Source: Rhyacichthys aspro
Taxonomy: Eukaryota > Chordata > Actinopteri > Gobiiformes > Rhyacichthyidae
NCBI GenBank assembly: GCA_036850595.1
Contig: CM072165.1
Coordinates: 10,364,109 to 10,428,108, forward strand
Direction of reading: 5' to 3'
Length of the DNA stretch: 64,000 bases
Notes under the pieces: generated by a model
The model's input: only the letters and a program-made list of their open reading frames with translations
Told to the model about the DNA's origin: nothing
Database searches by the model: none
Program-made: the position numbers and the translations under genes
In this document: one piece after another, positions 36,171 to 48,665 of the stretch
Layout: the number at the start of each line of letters is the position of its first letter
Position numbering within the stretch: the stretch's first letter is position 1

Positions 36171-38331
36171 AATTTTCACATATTTCTGTCTAGTGTACAC
36201 TTTTATGTTTGGATTAGAGCGCTTGTACCCAACTTTTCTTGCACAAATTTTATAGTGAGCATGCGCCACTTTAAAATAGATTCACATCAAACCCTCCTCT
36301 TTCCTACAGCCTGTGAGCTCCTACAGCGCTCAGTTTGTCTGCTCTGGGCTATGGAGCTTTTCATATTTTTTTTTTCCAAGATAAGCAAAGTCAAAGAGTG
36401 TTATTTTAAAGTTATTCTATACAAACATTTGACTTGATCTAAGGGAAAGATGAAAGGAGCAGTCTATCACCTGTGTTGAGTTTTCAAAAAATGCAACCAA
36501 CTCTTTAATAAGTCAGGAGACTGTGAAAAGGTTCCACAGACAAAGGTTAAAAGGGTTTAGACGAAGACGAAGACAGATGAAACTTTAATGCAGAATCCAG
36601 AGCTGTTTTGACGCACGGCAAACGATTGCGTTGCATAAGACTCTGACCTTGCGGAGTTCGATTTGCCAAACCTTTTTCCCCGTGAGCTGAGCGAGGATCC
36701 TCAGTGTCGTACCGTCGCTGTAATATTCATGAAATCTGTGAGTGTGATGTGAAAGTCAGCTGCGCTCAGCTCTGGCACAAGGTGAAGCCGCTGTTTGCAT
36801 TTTATCAAAAATGACAAGACTGATTCAGACTCATTATGCGTGACCTCTTGTTGGAAGAGCGCCTCCAGAATGACTTCACAGCACAGCCGACAGTCACAAA
36901 ATAATCAATTGGGGCAAAAAAGCTGGTGTATTAACCCAAATGGAAAAGGTCACTCTCAAGAGTAATAGTTTGCAACGAGCACAATAAGCAAGACGCCATC
37001 TGTAGCATTGTTTTCTTCGGCTCAAGCCCAGGAACCATCAGTGGCTTTTTGTTCAGCATAATGGTTAATTTACCTTCATTAGTGTAACTCATTAAGACTT
37101 AAACGCCTCGGCTTGCATAATCAGAGTGATGGATGGCACAATGCCGGTTTTGCAAACACAGAGTGAAAAACCTGTGCAGCCGATCGGAGGAACAGAGGGT
37201 TCTAATGAATGCAGATGTGTCTTAATGAAGTGAGGAGCCACAGCGGGCCCAGGTCCCAGCTGCAGCCGCACAAATACATTCGCAATCTTTTGTTTTCGAG
37301 TGGGAATGTGAACTCAGAGTTGGTTGTTAGTGTGCTAAGTGACGGTCGGTGGGTTTGCGGGGGAGGCTTCATTAGGTTAATGCAAAATACAGTGTTTTAA
37401 CAAGGCTTTCCTGAATTTTAAAATGAAGGCCTCAGCTGAATACATTTCACTCATTTTGCTGCACTCTTCACGATATCCAAGAAAGAAGACATTGGATTGC
37501 TTGAATTTAAAGGTGCCATTTTGCACTTTTGATGCTAATGTCATAGGGTGACCATGATTGCCTATTTAATATGGACTGTCTGTAAAAACACAAATATGTC
37601 CCAGTTTTGAACAGACCCGGTCCCCATTATAACAAACACCAATCACTGATGCAAACTTTACAGCAGTTTTTCTTAGACTTTTGTCGCTCAATTAATTTGC
37701 CCCGCCATGTTGTTTTGTTGTTTTTTTTACTCATAAAACAGCTTTTATATTCAACCTGAGACTAGCTTCATTAAGAACATGTGCATCTATAATGTGCTTA
37801 TGTCATGGTCTGAAAAGGTCATGTCTTTTTGGAACTTTTTTAGTTGTTCAAATGGTTTTGTGACTACTATACATTGGAATAACCATTGTTTTAAACTGAA
37901 AACACATTTTCCGTCACATTATTTTTTCATCTGCCAGTAGTTGTTGACATTAAAAATTGCATCTCCATACCTTACATCCCTCATTTCTGCACCTACGGTA
38001 GCCCTGCAGGGACAGGCTGTCGTCTGTAAACAAACACAGCAAAAACAGGACGGAGTATAAAGATTTAGTTTATCAATATAATAAACTTTTCGAGCATTGC
38101 AAAGTTTTTAAGGTTTTGGGCAGTATATTGATATGATATTTTGGGACATTTATTCTCTCATCCACAATCTTTTATCCAGTTATGGTGCTGCAACTCAGCT
38201 GTTTAGGCACTAAAAGTTTACCATATTAACAATGCATTACTTTATACATACCAGTCTTGGGTTTTTTTACACTAAAAATTAGAGCTATTTAAATTCATAT
38301 TCACTTTTAAGCAGTATCAGGGAGCTAGCGG
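36171..38331. other. No gene seen; CNE-like segments
   Basis: 36580-36870 and 36980-37150 are repeat-free, carry CpGs and contain homeodomain-type words such as GGTTAATTTAC and AGAGTGATGGATGG. No open frame of note. Confidence 0.45.
37545..37640. mobile_element. AGGGTGACCAT-type repeat fragment
   Basis: Starts AGGGTGACCATGATTGCC and contains ATATGTCCCAGTTTTGAACA. It resembles the segment at 50245-50385 (AGGGTGACTATATGTCC, then ATGTCCCGG). Both look like remnants of one old DNA element. Confidence 0.3.
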
Positions 38332-39183
38332 GTGTCCAAATTCTCAACAGTGACTGAAAGCATGAAGACTACTGCTGTGCCTTTGAAAGTTTGTAGAGAA
38401 GCACAGGTCAAAGGTCACACGAAGACACACGGATTCTTTATCTGTAACGAAACACAGTGCAGACGTGACCCTTGCCATCTCCCGCTCGCCGTACGCAGAT
38501 CTGGTTTAGGAGCTTCAAAGGAGACGGGCCTACAATGCACTTACTCCATACAGTCTGCGCTTCTTCTCCTTTATTATGGTGATGTAATGTTCGGTGGGTG
38601 TTTTAAGGTCCTGCGGTGTGAGCAGCTTCAGAATAAACGACATGATAAAAGAGGGAAGAGCGGTGACCAGACACAGATAAAGTTAAAACGGACGCCGATA
38701 AAAGCCAGGACTCATCGTGTGACAACAGATCTCCACAAAAGCCACTGTTGTGTTTGTGTTGTCAGTGCTGTTCAAGGAAAGGGTTACTGGCTGCTATACT
38801 TGTCATTACCACAGTCACTGTTACCATTTGACAAAAAGGGTACATTAATATTGCGGTGTTGCCTGTTCGTTTTGCAGATTGTTGGTTACAAAAGCCACGT
38901 TTCTTCTGAGTGTTGTGGCATGGGTCAGGTTGGTATGGCACAGTTGGGTATGCCCTTAAAAGATTTGCATTTCCACTGGCAGATATGTTTCAATATGAAA
39001 AATAAATCATATTTTAACTGTCAAAATGTGGACATGACTGAGAAAAAAGAAGTGAGCAAATCTTTTGGAGTGTGTGAGAACCTGGAGGTAAAGGCTTATA
39101 CTGCTGGAATAACCAGTAGAATAACAAGATTGGTGTTTGAAATTGAGAAAAATGCATCAAAAATGCATCAAACCTACACCTAA
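38332..39183 (+). CDS. Long open frame of unknown status (283 codons)
   Basis: An uninterrupted frame from after a TAG at 38326-38328 to a TAA at 39181-39183. The first codon shown is GTG; the first ATG is at 38362 (273 codons). At this base composition such a length is unlikely by chance. However, the predicted protein shows no domain I recognise, is Cys- and Lys-rich with an uneven composition, and lacks a signal peptide at the first ATG. It could be a decayed coding sequence, a retroelement piece, an orphan gene or a statistical outlier. Confidence 0.15.
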   Translation: MSKFSTVTESMKTTAVPLKVCREAQVKGHTKTHGFFICNETQCRRDPCHLPLAVRRSGLGASKETGLQCTYSIQSALLLLYYGDVMFGGCFKVLRCEQLQNKRHDKRGKSGDQTQIKLKRTPIKARTHRVTTDLHKSHCCVCVVSAVQGKGYWLLYLSLPQSLLPFDKKGTLILRCCLFVLQIVGYKSHVSSECCGMGQVGMAQLGMPLKDLHFHWQICFNMKNKSYFNCQNVDMTEKKEVSKSFGVCENLEVKAYTAGITSRITRLVFEIEKNASKMHQTYT

Positions 39184-39774
39184 AGGTCTCAAGCATATAA
39201 ATCTCCAAAAGCAAAAGTAGCTCAAGGCTAATGTGAAAGCAATAATCTGGCAATCTAACGATAAAAGTCCCAATAACGAAGATTTGAACTTTGTTTTACT
39301 CAAGTACAACATTGATTTACAAGGACAACCATAAAGCTTTCTAGAATGAGTCAAACGCAGTTATGAAAAAACTATCTACAGAAGGAAGATTAAAGACTTC
39401 AGACACAATGTCACAACAGACAGAACCACTGACGGCCACATCGTCTGTATTATTTAGTCCACAGGTTTTTATAACAGTTAACCTACATATATTGTGTATG
39501 AGAAGGCTTTTGGACAGACAGAGGCCTAATGGAGGTGCTATTCACAAGAAAAAAGGTTCTTGCAATAAACAGCAGACATCTGTTGTGCTTCAGCCATCCC
39601 TCAACAATAAATCAATGTCAAGGCCGGAACCTGCAACACACTTTAGATGGAAATCTTTTTGAAACACCTGTTATATTGTCACCACAAGAATGAGAAAAAA
39701 AAATGCCACTATTACCAAGGACAACCATGATGTACTTTTAGTGCTGATAAGGCTTATGCTAGATTTCTGAATGA

Positions 39775-40061
39775 TCTGCTTTGGAGTGTAGAGATGTACT
39801 ACACAATTTTAAGCCCGATTTTGAAGCCTTCAATGAGTTGTTCAATTGGTCACTGAGGAAATCAGAAGAAACTCAACGTTTGATTGGCAATCTCCAAGAC
39901 ACTGAAAGACACTCTCCGACTCGTCTGTTCCTAAGAAAAGATCAATGAGAAGTGGTAGCCTTCGAGAGAGCAGGACAAGAACGAACGCATGAAGACTCTC
40001 CAAATCGAAAGCGAAAGAAGAATGGTGTCGAATCAAGTCTGTGTTTCGAAGAGAGCTTGAG
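39775..40061 (+). pseudogene. Coding-like segment with one stop and a consensus donor
   Basis: One frame is open for 57 codons (39775-39945), has a single TGA (39946-39948), and is then open for 37 more codons, up to TTGAG|GTAAGTAG at 40062. The composition is rich in Glu, Arg, Lys and Asp (for example RKSEETQRLIGNLQDTERHS). It may be a decayed exon or a purine-rich non-coding RNA exon. No family was recognised. Confidence 0.2.
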
Positions 40062-40206
40062 GTAAGTAGTTAGCATGTTTTATTTGATTATTTAATAGAG
40101 GTTGTAGCTGGGATCTCGACAATCATCCCACACAGGTAATCTTTGGTGTGAGATTGGTTGGTTTTGATGTCGTCACACCAACAACTTCCAATTTTGCTTT
40201 GACCAA

Positions 40207-40527
40207 TCAGTAGTTCAAAGTCGACCGGAATAAACAACACAGTTCGACAAAGGTTTTAGACTTGGCACGTATCCTAAAAGTGACATTGTGTTGGCGATAG
40301 GTAAGAAAATCAGAAGAAATCACTGCCTTCTTCCCATAACACAGTTCGAATAACATTTTGAGCAGTAAGTGATCGGCACTTACATCTATACAGGATAATT
40401 GAAGTTCGTCATCCTTACAACCAGCTCCGACCCTTAAGTAGAGCTTAAGATGAGCTTCACGAGAAGGCGAACGTGAACAATGGCACCTGAGCAGTCTGGG
40501 TGTCTTGAGATGCTGCTGCTGCGACAT
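40207..40527 (-). CDS. 106-codon open frame, unknown
   Basis: The minus-strand frame contains DDELQLSCIDVSADHLLLKM and is open for 106 codons in a CpG-containing stretch. No domain is recognised, and no splice partners could be assigned. It may belong with the neighbouring open frames to a degenerate element, or be chance. Confidence 0.12.
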   Translation of the reverse strand: MSQQQHLKTPRLLRCHCSRSPSREAHLKLYLRVGAGCKDDELQLSCIDVSADHLLLKMLFELCYGKKAVISSDFLTYRQHNVTFRIRAKSKTFVELCCLFRSTLNY

Positions 40528-40561
40528 TCGTGATGACTGCTAAACAGTTTTTATAAAGAAG

Positions 40562-43500
40562 GGCTCTCCTGGATCTTATCAGCAGCTGTCATGCTCCGCG
40601 ACACTCGAGCAGCCGACCGTTACGTACGACAGCTATAAGAGACGGAGCGCTAAGAGATTTCATCTGCCACTTCAGGATGTACCGCAGCCCGCAGACATGG
40701 GAAATAAAAGGTGCACGGAAGATCCCCACAGTATTTCAGGTGCTGGATGGATAAAATACTTTTTATCTGATTCCTCTCTCCATAGCAGCCCCTTGTTGCT
40801 TTTCTAAACTTAGGGCATGTTTGTATTAATTTATATTTTCATCTTGTAATGCTTATCTGTTAGTGTTCTCGGAGGGTTGAAGCCTATCCCCGCTGCTTTG
40901 GGTCTTTGTTTGAAGTTTTGGAAAAATGTATCACTCTGAACACTGTACTCATCTCAGGTCTTTCGATTCTTTGAGACCAATATACATTCAGCTCCACATT
41001 AGGCGATATAACAGGTGTCTTATTGACAAAGATGGTACTTTTGCTCTGTGTCCGTACCATCGCTTTCTCCGGACGTCACTGATTGTGTGCCATCTCTTCA
41101 CTCAGTCTTCAGACATTCATTTAGTGAAGGCCACTCGGAGCTGACCTGTGAACTTCTCATCAAGACAACAGCTCACAGCCTTTCATTTGCTAAGAGCCCC
41201 TTTAGCTGTCTCAAGCCTTCAGTTGACACAATGAGGTAAAAGCTTTGTGGGGACAAGGGCGAGTGGGGACACAACCAGGGGGGCTCAGGGTCTGGGAGGC
41301 CCAAACTAAGCCCTGCTATGCTTTAGAAATATGAAGAAAAGTTTATAGAGGGCCTCTGGCCATAGGGTTTGTCAACAACATACAGACTGCGATATATTTT
41401 GGGTCCAGCATTGAATTAAGAAGCAGGAAGTGAGACTTTGAAAACGGCTCTTAGCATTATAATCAGCTGGATGACTACAGCTAACACTAAAAACAACTGA
41501 ATGATGTCAGTTATAAAACACTTCTCCATCAATGCTTAACGGTCAACCTAGCGCTAGATTAGTATGCTAGCTTAGTCAGCTTTACATCCAAAGGCTGTGT
41601 GATCTTTTTAAAAAATCTGTTGTGTTTTCTTGATATTAGTTACACTTTCTTATGATCAATCTGAGAAATCAAATTGCTTAAAATCCAAAAATACTACGAA
41701 ATCATGCTCAGGCTAATATAAAAAGTACTTTTCTTGTCCGGAAAGGCTAGTGTCAGCACAGAAATATACACTGCACGTGGAATACATTTGTTAAAAGAAA
41801 AAGAAAATAGCTACAATTAGCAAGATCCAAAATCAGAACAGCAAAATAATTATTTTAAATGTACTAAAAAAAAATTTGCTACATCAGTCTAAATAGATAG
41901 TAGATAGTAGACTAGATAGTAGTGGATAAGCCTTTGCAACGTATTAAAACAAGATGGCTGACTTCCTACCGCTAAGTGTATATTTACGTATTAACATCAA
42001 AATAAAAGTCCATTAAAAAATGACTATAAAACTAATTGTACAGACTGTAAAATGGTAAACTGAGGACAGAAAGATTGCTCTATAGAGTGTGTTCGTAATA
42101 TTCTGCTCCAAGACCAATGTTTTCAGTTATTACCCCAGTGTTTTTTTGCTTATCAATTATTCAGACTAAGTGTTTCTTACATGTTTTAGGTTCCTTCAAT
42201 AATTACCCGTGAGATTGCAATTCGTCAAAGTTTGCTCAGAAAAAAAAGGGCAAAATCAATGCTCGGGTCAGTTATACAAAGATGGTGGACTCTAAAACAA
42301 CAACAACACTGTTTTGTTCTCAGATGTTCTTGTTCATGTCCTGCAGCTATATTTAGTCACAGGGCACTTAAAGCCTTGTGTCATGTCTAACAGCGTGAAT
42401 ATAAAGCACCTGCTCACTGTTGTAGTGTGTGTATGGAGGACCCTCAGCGCTCTGCAGACTATAGCCCTGACCCTACATCCCATGAGCCCTTGTGCCTCCA
42501 CTCAGGTCCGCTCTCAAACATGGCATTTCACACAGACAAGCAAACACTTATGCTTTTTTTTTGTTTGTTTGTTTGGTTTTTTTTTGTAAAGGCACAAATT
42601 ATTCACATCCCCCTAATAATTGAAGAGAGCCCACTGTTTTAGCATGAAGGCTTGAATGTATTTTTCCATGAATGAAGTTGCAATAGACGTTAAACACAAA
42701 GGTGATATATTTGCATGAAGTAATTGGTCTGTTTCTGCGGGAGAGAGGCGGACTACTGACGCATCACCTTCTCTTCATTCACGTAGGTGTTTACTGCTTT
42801 CTATACTCAAATTAGCATGTGCAGTCCTAAACGTGGTGTGTAGTGTTTGGCGTCATCACAGTGGTCCCACGTATACCCTGGCTGAGTCAATAGTATCTGT
42901 ATGAAGACAGCTTTGACCTCACAAAGAGCTCACGGGGTCCTGGGCCCTCTGCTAAAGGCTGTCTAGGTCAGGCTAAGAAACTGATACACAGCATTGGTCT
43001 GAGGAACCTAATAAAAAAGATCTGGCGTACCCTAGAAAAAAACATCACTGGAAAGGCCCCAGATGTTGAAGTGCTGTGAAAACGTATTATTTATCTTTAT
43101 TAATGCTTGCACTAACTTTGTAAAGTACTGCTGAGAGAAAGTGTCCCGGTGGATTGAGTTACACTCCTGTGAGGGTTACTCAGGACGGTCCCATATATTG
43201 TTTGTATTCTCATCTCCTCCAGTCAGCCTTTCTACCACACACTTTTTTTTTGTGACGACCTGAGCTCAAATGTGAGCAGAGCCAATAATGTGTGCAGCGG
43301 GAGTCCACAGAGGAGCTTCCTGTGAAGACGGCGTCAGAGTCCAGCGCAGTGGAAAGGGTCACGTCCGTCGCATACCGGAGCGCACAGTCTGTAATTCAAT
43401 TAGCATGCAGCACGTCTGAGCGGGTCACACTTTCCAAAGCACTTCGATGGTGTTTGTTCAGGAGCCTCTCAGAGATGTTTGCTTTGCTCCTGGAATATGA

Positions 43501-45772
43501 AACCTACTGATATGAGGGCTTTAAAGGAAAGGAAACATTCCGGTGCCAGATTCTGGGATTAAGATGAGCTTTTTCATGTACATCAATCATGTACATCCTC
43601 TTAACAGAAGGGTTAGTCATTCTGATGGGACACTTTAATGGTGGACATGTTGTTGTTGCCGGGGAAAGCGCCATAATTTACATCATTTCACAGTATGAAA
43701 TCGAAACTCAGGGGCATCAAGGTATTTGCATAATTTTCAAATTTAAAAAATTGAATTATGAAAGAAAACAGGATAAGATAATAAAAGGTTATTGCTGGTA
43801 AGTTGTTTCTGTGAATGGCTGTCTATACAGTGGCTTAACCAGTTTCTTAACCAGTGGTTAATATTGTTAATAGTGATAGACAGTCTCGTGCACAGTCCAA
43901 AACATTTAAAAATTAAAGGCGGTGAATCTAGTATGGCTAGTGTTTATTAGCTAGTTTTGGATTCTCCGACTTTGACACTGAAACTGACATTTACAGTAGT
44001 GGATAAGAAGCTGAATAAGACTGAGATGTTAAACCTAGGTTCTACTGGATTCTGACTGGATCATAACCTAAAGAAAGAAAGGGGGGGATTTTTTACATTT
44101 CAGGTAACCTCGCTTTCAACTCGCAAGTTGTGGTCATCAGTGTTGCCAGATTATAGCACTTGTACAATCAATAATTGTAAAAATCCATAAATGTATGATC
44201 ATTTTATGATGCCAGTCACAGTGGGGCTCTGGATCTGCAGTAAATGCTTCATCTCTAATGAATTCTGATAAAACAAATGCAGATGCCTTCCATCTCTTCC
44301 CTGGACAACTGCTGCAACTCACCACACATTTAAGCTATAAGCTTTAGTTTATGCAAAGAAGTGCAGTATTTTCCGTTCTCTGTTGTTGGCATGTGGCTGT
44401 TTATCATTAGAACAAGACGTGGTTTGTTTGTGAAAATGTCATTCTGTGGGGATTCTTTGTCACCTGATCAATACTACACAGTTTATCTCCATCTTTTACC
44501 TTCCCCACTCGCTTTTTTCTTCTAAGGTTTTGTTGTGATGTTCTCTTTCTTGATCATTTTAGGATTCTACGAGGTACAGGGCCAGCATGGGGTGTGTTTG
44601 TGTAGCAGTCCTATTTTTATAACCACAATGAGCAGTAGATATTGCACGTCACTCTGGCTTTTTTATGAAACGTCAGGACGCAACAATGGCAATTACTGTC
44701 ATTCTGTAAGCAGAAACGAGTGTAAAAAGGGTTACAGTCTTAATGCCCAAATGGAGGGTGTCAAAAATAGGGCAAGATTGACCACATGTATCAGGAAAAA
44801 TGAGCCACTCGATACTGATGTGCAGAATAACAACAGCACAGCCAAAAAAATATGGATCATATCACTTCCAAACTTATTGTTTTAACAGGTCATGGCACTG
44901 TCCCACTTCGAGAAATAACAAAAGCTTCTGGTGGAAAAAAAAAAAAAAAAATCCTTCGTCTAGTGCCTCTTAACTGCCTCCCGCCTACAGAGGAAAGGTC
45001 GAAGCCAGAGAGCATAAAATGTGATACTTCGCATATTTTCAGGAGCACATAAGACGCAGTTTCATCACGCAACCATTATTTCACAAGTTAGAGCGAAAAT
45101 AAATTATGGACCGTCATGAGCCTAAGAAGCACTCGAGGGTTAAGAGTCATGTCTGTAATCACAATGTTGCTTTCAGATGAGCCAAAGGTTACATAAGTGA
45201 CACGTGATGTTGTATAGTGTTCTCTTAAGACTATGCACTTTCAACTCTCCAGAAATAGACAGAAATCTTGTCGGAATCAACTGTAACTAATTGTGTAATG
45301 CTTTGTTTTCTGATTAATACTTCGAGAAAAAGAACTAGGATGTCTGGCAGTAATAATGGAGAGGATCATTTATTAGACACTAAGATTATTTATTAGTCTC
45401 TAGGGTTTCACATTTATAAAGCTCAGATTAGATGTCGTTCAGCACAGGAACAGTTGCCAAGCTACGTCGCACCATCACACCACTAACCACTAACTAACTA
45501 TATCAGCTGAGAGAGGTGTTGATTCAGATTACTTTATATGCCATTCACAGCCACATTGGAAATCATTCGCAAGAGCAAAGAAAAAAAAATGGAGTGGAGT
45601 TTATTCCGAGAGCGTCAGGACGGTGCCTCTTGTAGCCAACCTTGTTATCTGTCATTGTGAAGCACTTTTTTGTTTTCTCACGCTACTGTCTACGAGACTT
45701 ATTTTTACATTTGATATTGGTGTTAAAGTTAATTCAGTTCCTAAAACCCGACAAGCAACATTAATTAAATGT
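40562..45772. other. No gene seen
   Basis: 40562-40720 is CpG-bearing (CCGACCGTTACGTACGAC). 41890-41930 has a short TAGATAGTAG repeat. 43290-43500 is moderately G+C-rich. No recognisable exon or RNA gene. Confidence 0.5.
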
Positions 45773-45977
45773 ACTTTTTCACATAGGGCTAGGTAGGTTC
45801 AGATATCTTTTTTCCCTTCATAAATACAATCATCACTTCAAAACTGTATTTTGTGTTTTCTTGAGTTATCTTTGTCTAATATTTAAATTTGTTCTGATCT
45901 GAAACAGTTCAGTGTAACAAATGTGACTAAAAAAAAAGAAATCAGGAAGGGGGCAAATACTTTTTCACAGCATTGTA
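45773..45977 (-). mobile_element. Tc1/mariner-like non-autonomous element, copy 2 (half)
   Basis: Reverse orientation relative to the copy at 35863. It contains TTTTTCACATAGGGCTAGGT, AAAACTGTATTTTGTGTT and the terminus AATCAGGAAGGGGGCAAATA. The other end is absent. Confidence 0.6.
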
Positions 45978-46746
45978 TTTCGGGGTTTATCAGCACTGCT
46001 CCAGGAAATGCCAGATTTAAAAATTGTGAATTTTGTAGCAAGCCTCAGTCATTACTTCTACTCACTGTGGTGTTGAGAGTAGAAAGATTCAGAGCACCCC
46101 CACAGGCCTGGAAGAAACATTACAATGGTCCAACAGTTGTGCCGAATCTAAAGAAGCGTGCCGAGCCTGAGCACAATGGGGAGCACTCACATTAGTCAAA
46201 CAAGATGAGGGCCAGTGTGAGTGCACTCCTAAAGGTCTTCACAGTTCAGCGCCAACTCATCTCTTGGAACTTTTAAACTTAGAACTCCGTGTTCCGTCGC
46301 GGTCAACGAGGTCCGCTCAACGACTGCTGCTTGTTGCACCAAAGGCTTAAGAACAGAGGTCAGGGACTCCATATTTTCCAACACAAAAGGCTAAATACTC
46401 TTATCATACTCCTTGACACTTTCTTTTGGGTTGTCCTTTTGCTTTTTTGGAAAAGACACAAGGTCCTATGTTTTAAAAGGAAACTTACCTGGGGACGGGA
46501 GGGTCTTGGTTTAATAAAACTCAGGTTCCTGATGGAAGGCCATAACTCGAAGGTGGTTAAAAAGAACCCTTCTTATGTTAATAAGTGGACTGATTTGGTT
46601 TAAAACATATTTACAATGGAAAGAATAACTTTTAAGGTCAGGATACTGATGTATGTTTTTGAAGAAAAACTGGTCAAAATGGCTGATTTATGCATCAAAT
46701 GTAAGGCTGGACTTTGTGTAATGCTGTTTGTAATGAGTAACATTAA

Positions 46747-47352
46747 CAGAGGTGGGACCAAGTCATTTTTGCAAGTCACAAATAAGTCTCAAGTCTTTGT
46801 CCTTAAGTCTAGAGTCAAGTCCCACGCAAAACCAAGTCCTACACTTCAAGGCTTCAAGTCCTTTTGAGTCTTTTCAACAGCATATGTATTATGTTAAAAT
46901 TAAGCTTTTAAAACAGTATTAATTTAACAAACAAATACAACACAAGTACAATAGACAGGTGCTTGTATTTCTATAGAATATTTAAAAAAGTATTATCATA
47001 TTGTCTTTTCTATGCTTTGTTGATCAATATGTGGGCTGCTTTTGGCCTTTGGTTTTAAAGCCCTGTAGCTCTGAGCTTTACAGAGTGTATTTGAAGGCAG
47101 CATTGGGCAAGTAACGCATGGCTTAACTCTGTGTAATCTGTTGAACAATTTGAGTTCCACATACATAAGAAAATGAATTGTTTCTTGCACATTCTTTTCG
47201 TCTATGGGAGAGAAGCATCAAGTCTTTTCAGGTCAGAGGCTCAAGCCTGAGTGAAGTCTTGAATTATTGGTGTTAAAGTCGAGTTACATTCTTTTTACAT
47301 TTTATCAAGTCAAGTCAGAAGTCATTAAATTTGATTTGAGTCCACACCTCTT
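46747..47352. mobile_element. hAT-like MITE with 8-bp target duplication
   Basis: 606 bp starting CAGAGGTGGGACCAAGTC and ending GAGTCCACACCTCTT. It is flanked by AACATTAA (46739-46746) and AACCTTAA (47353-47360), one mismatch in eight. The interior repeats AAGTC/GAGTC words. It is related to the copy at 6100-6560 and does not encode a transposase. Confidence 0.7.
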
Positions 47353-48514
47353 AACCTTAATGTCTTGTGTTTTGTTTTTGTTTTTTTAGTTTCTGTCTCT
47401 AATCTTCTCCCTCAGTATTTGTTCCTGTTAATTTTCATTTTACATTGTTGTAAAAAGAAGAGCTTAGTAAAATATAAATGACAGGTCAAACTAGTCAAAC
47501 TAGCCCCTATTCTACCTGATTTAAGTCTCAAAAGTATGTTGTCAGAGCTTAGATCCAAAAAAAAGGCTATTCTTCCTGTTTCGAGACAGGGAACCACCAA
47601 GACATTGTGTGTGAATACTCTACATCTACTGCGTGACTTGAATCCTTGTCTTCCGACTTCATTCTCCCTCCTCGGAGATCACATGACGGGAGCCAGACAT
47701 CCACACTACTGCACAGTCCCTAGTAGAGACCACATTCTTTCCTTTTAACATGACTAAAGTAGGAATGAGGAGCCTAGTCTGAGCTGGCAGCCATTCATCA
47801 AGCATTCTTCCATCCTGCGGAGAGGAGTCATGGCTAGTCACACACAAATGAGTGTCTAATGAAAACCCAGCCCGGGATACATACAACACTCCACAAACAC
47901 GTTGACACCTCTGAGTGTCGGCCTGCATACTCAGTGGACAGAGCGAGGCATGCTGGGGGAAAAAAAAAAAAAAGAAAAATGAGGTTTGCACGGCAGATAA
48001 AGCCAGTGTATATTGTGTCTATATGTTGGAGCAGAGGGTTAAACAAACAATGGGCATAACCTGTGGAGCTCTGTAGAGGTTTATTTACTGAAGCTGCAGA
48101 CGAGGATGACGCACAGAGAAGAACACGAGGAGGGAGCCAGCTGGAGTGTTTCATTAAAGCGCTCCCAGTGGGTGGAGATGCACCGCTGATAATACACCTC
48201 GGACAGGTTGTGTCTGTAATATTAAAAATGACGAGAAGCTATTTTGATGTTTGGTTCATTTTTGTATTCATGCTACGTTACGTCCACACTAAAGCATTTT
48301 AAGAGACGAGCTACACATACAAAAGTCTGGTCCCATGGCCAACACTATTGTTTATGGATATGCACATTTATTTATTTTTATGTATGTTTTTTCTCAATGC
48401 TCAAAACTAAAACTTACCATGAGAATAAATACATAGACTTGAAAGTTTTGCAATTTTTGGAGTTATGTAGGAGTTGCTCTTTTTTGCGAATCTAGAACAT
48501 ATACAGAATTATGA

Positions 48515-48665
48515 GTTTATGCCTCAGTGGTTCAGCTGCTAGAGAAAATACCTCATACTCAGGAGACCCGGGTTCGATTCTGGCTCATTTGCCTAATGTC
48601 ATTTCCATTTCTTGGCCTTTTTTTCCTGTCTGTCAACTATTAAATAAAGGTAAAAAACCGAAGAA
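48515..48665 (+). mobile_element. tRNA-derived SINE
   Basis: A-box-like TGGTTCAGCTG and B-box GGGTTCGATTCTGG lie about 40 bp apart, followed by a CTGTCTGTCAACTATTAAAT tail and AAAGG(T/A)AAAAA. The spacing and tail indicate a SINE, not a functional tRNA gene. Confidence 0.6.

Noticed and set aside
48515..48600. tRNA gene
   Set aside because: The A/B boxes are degenerate, no cloverleaf forms, and a SINE tail follows.
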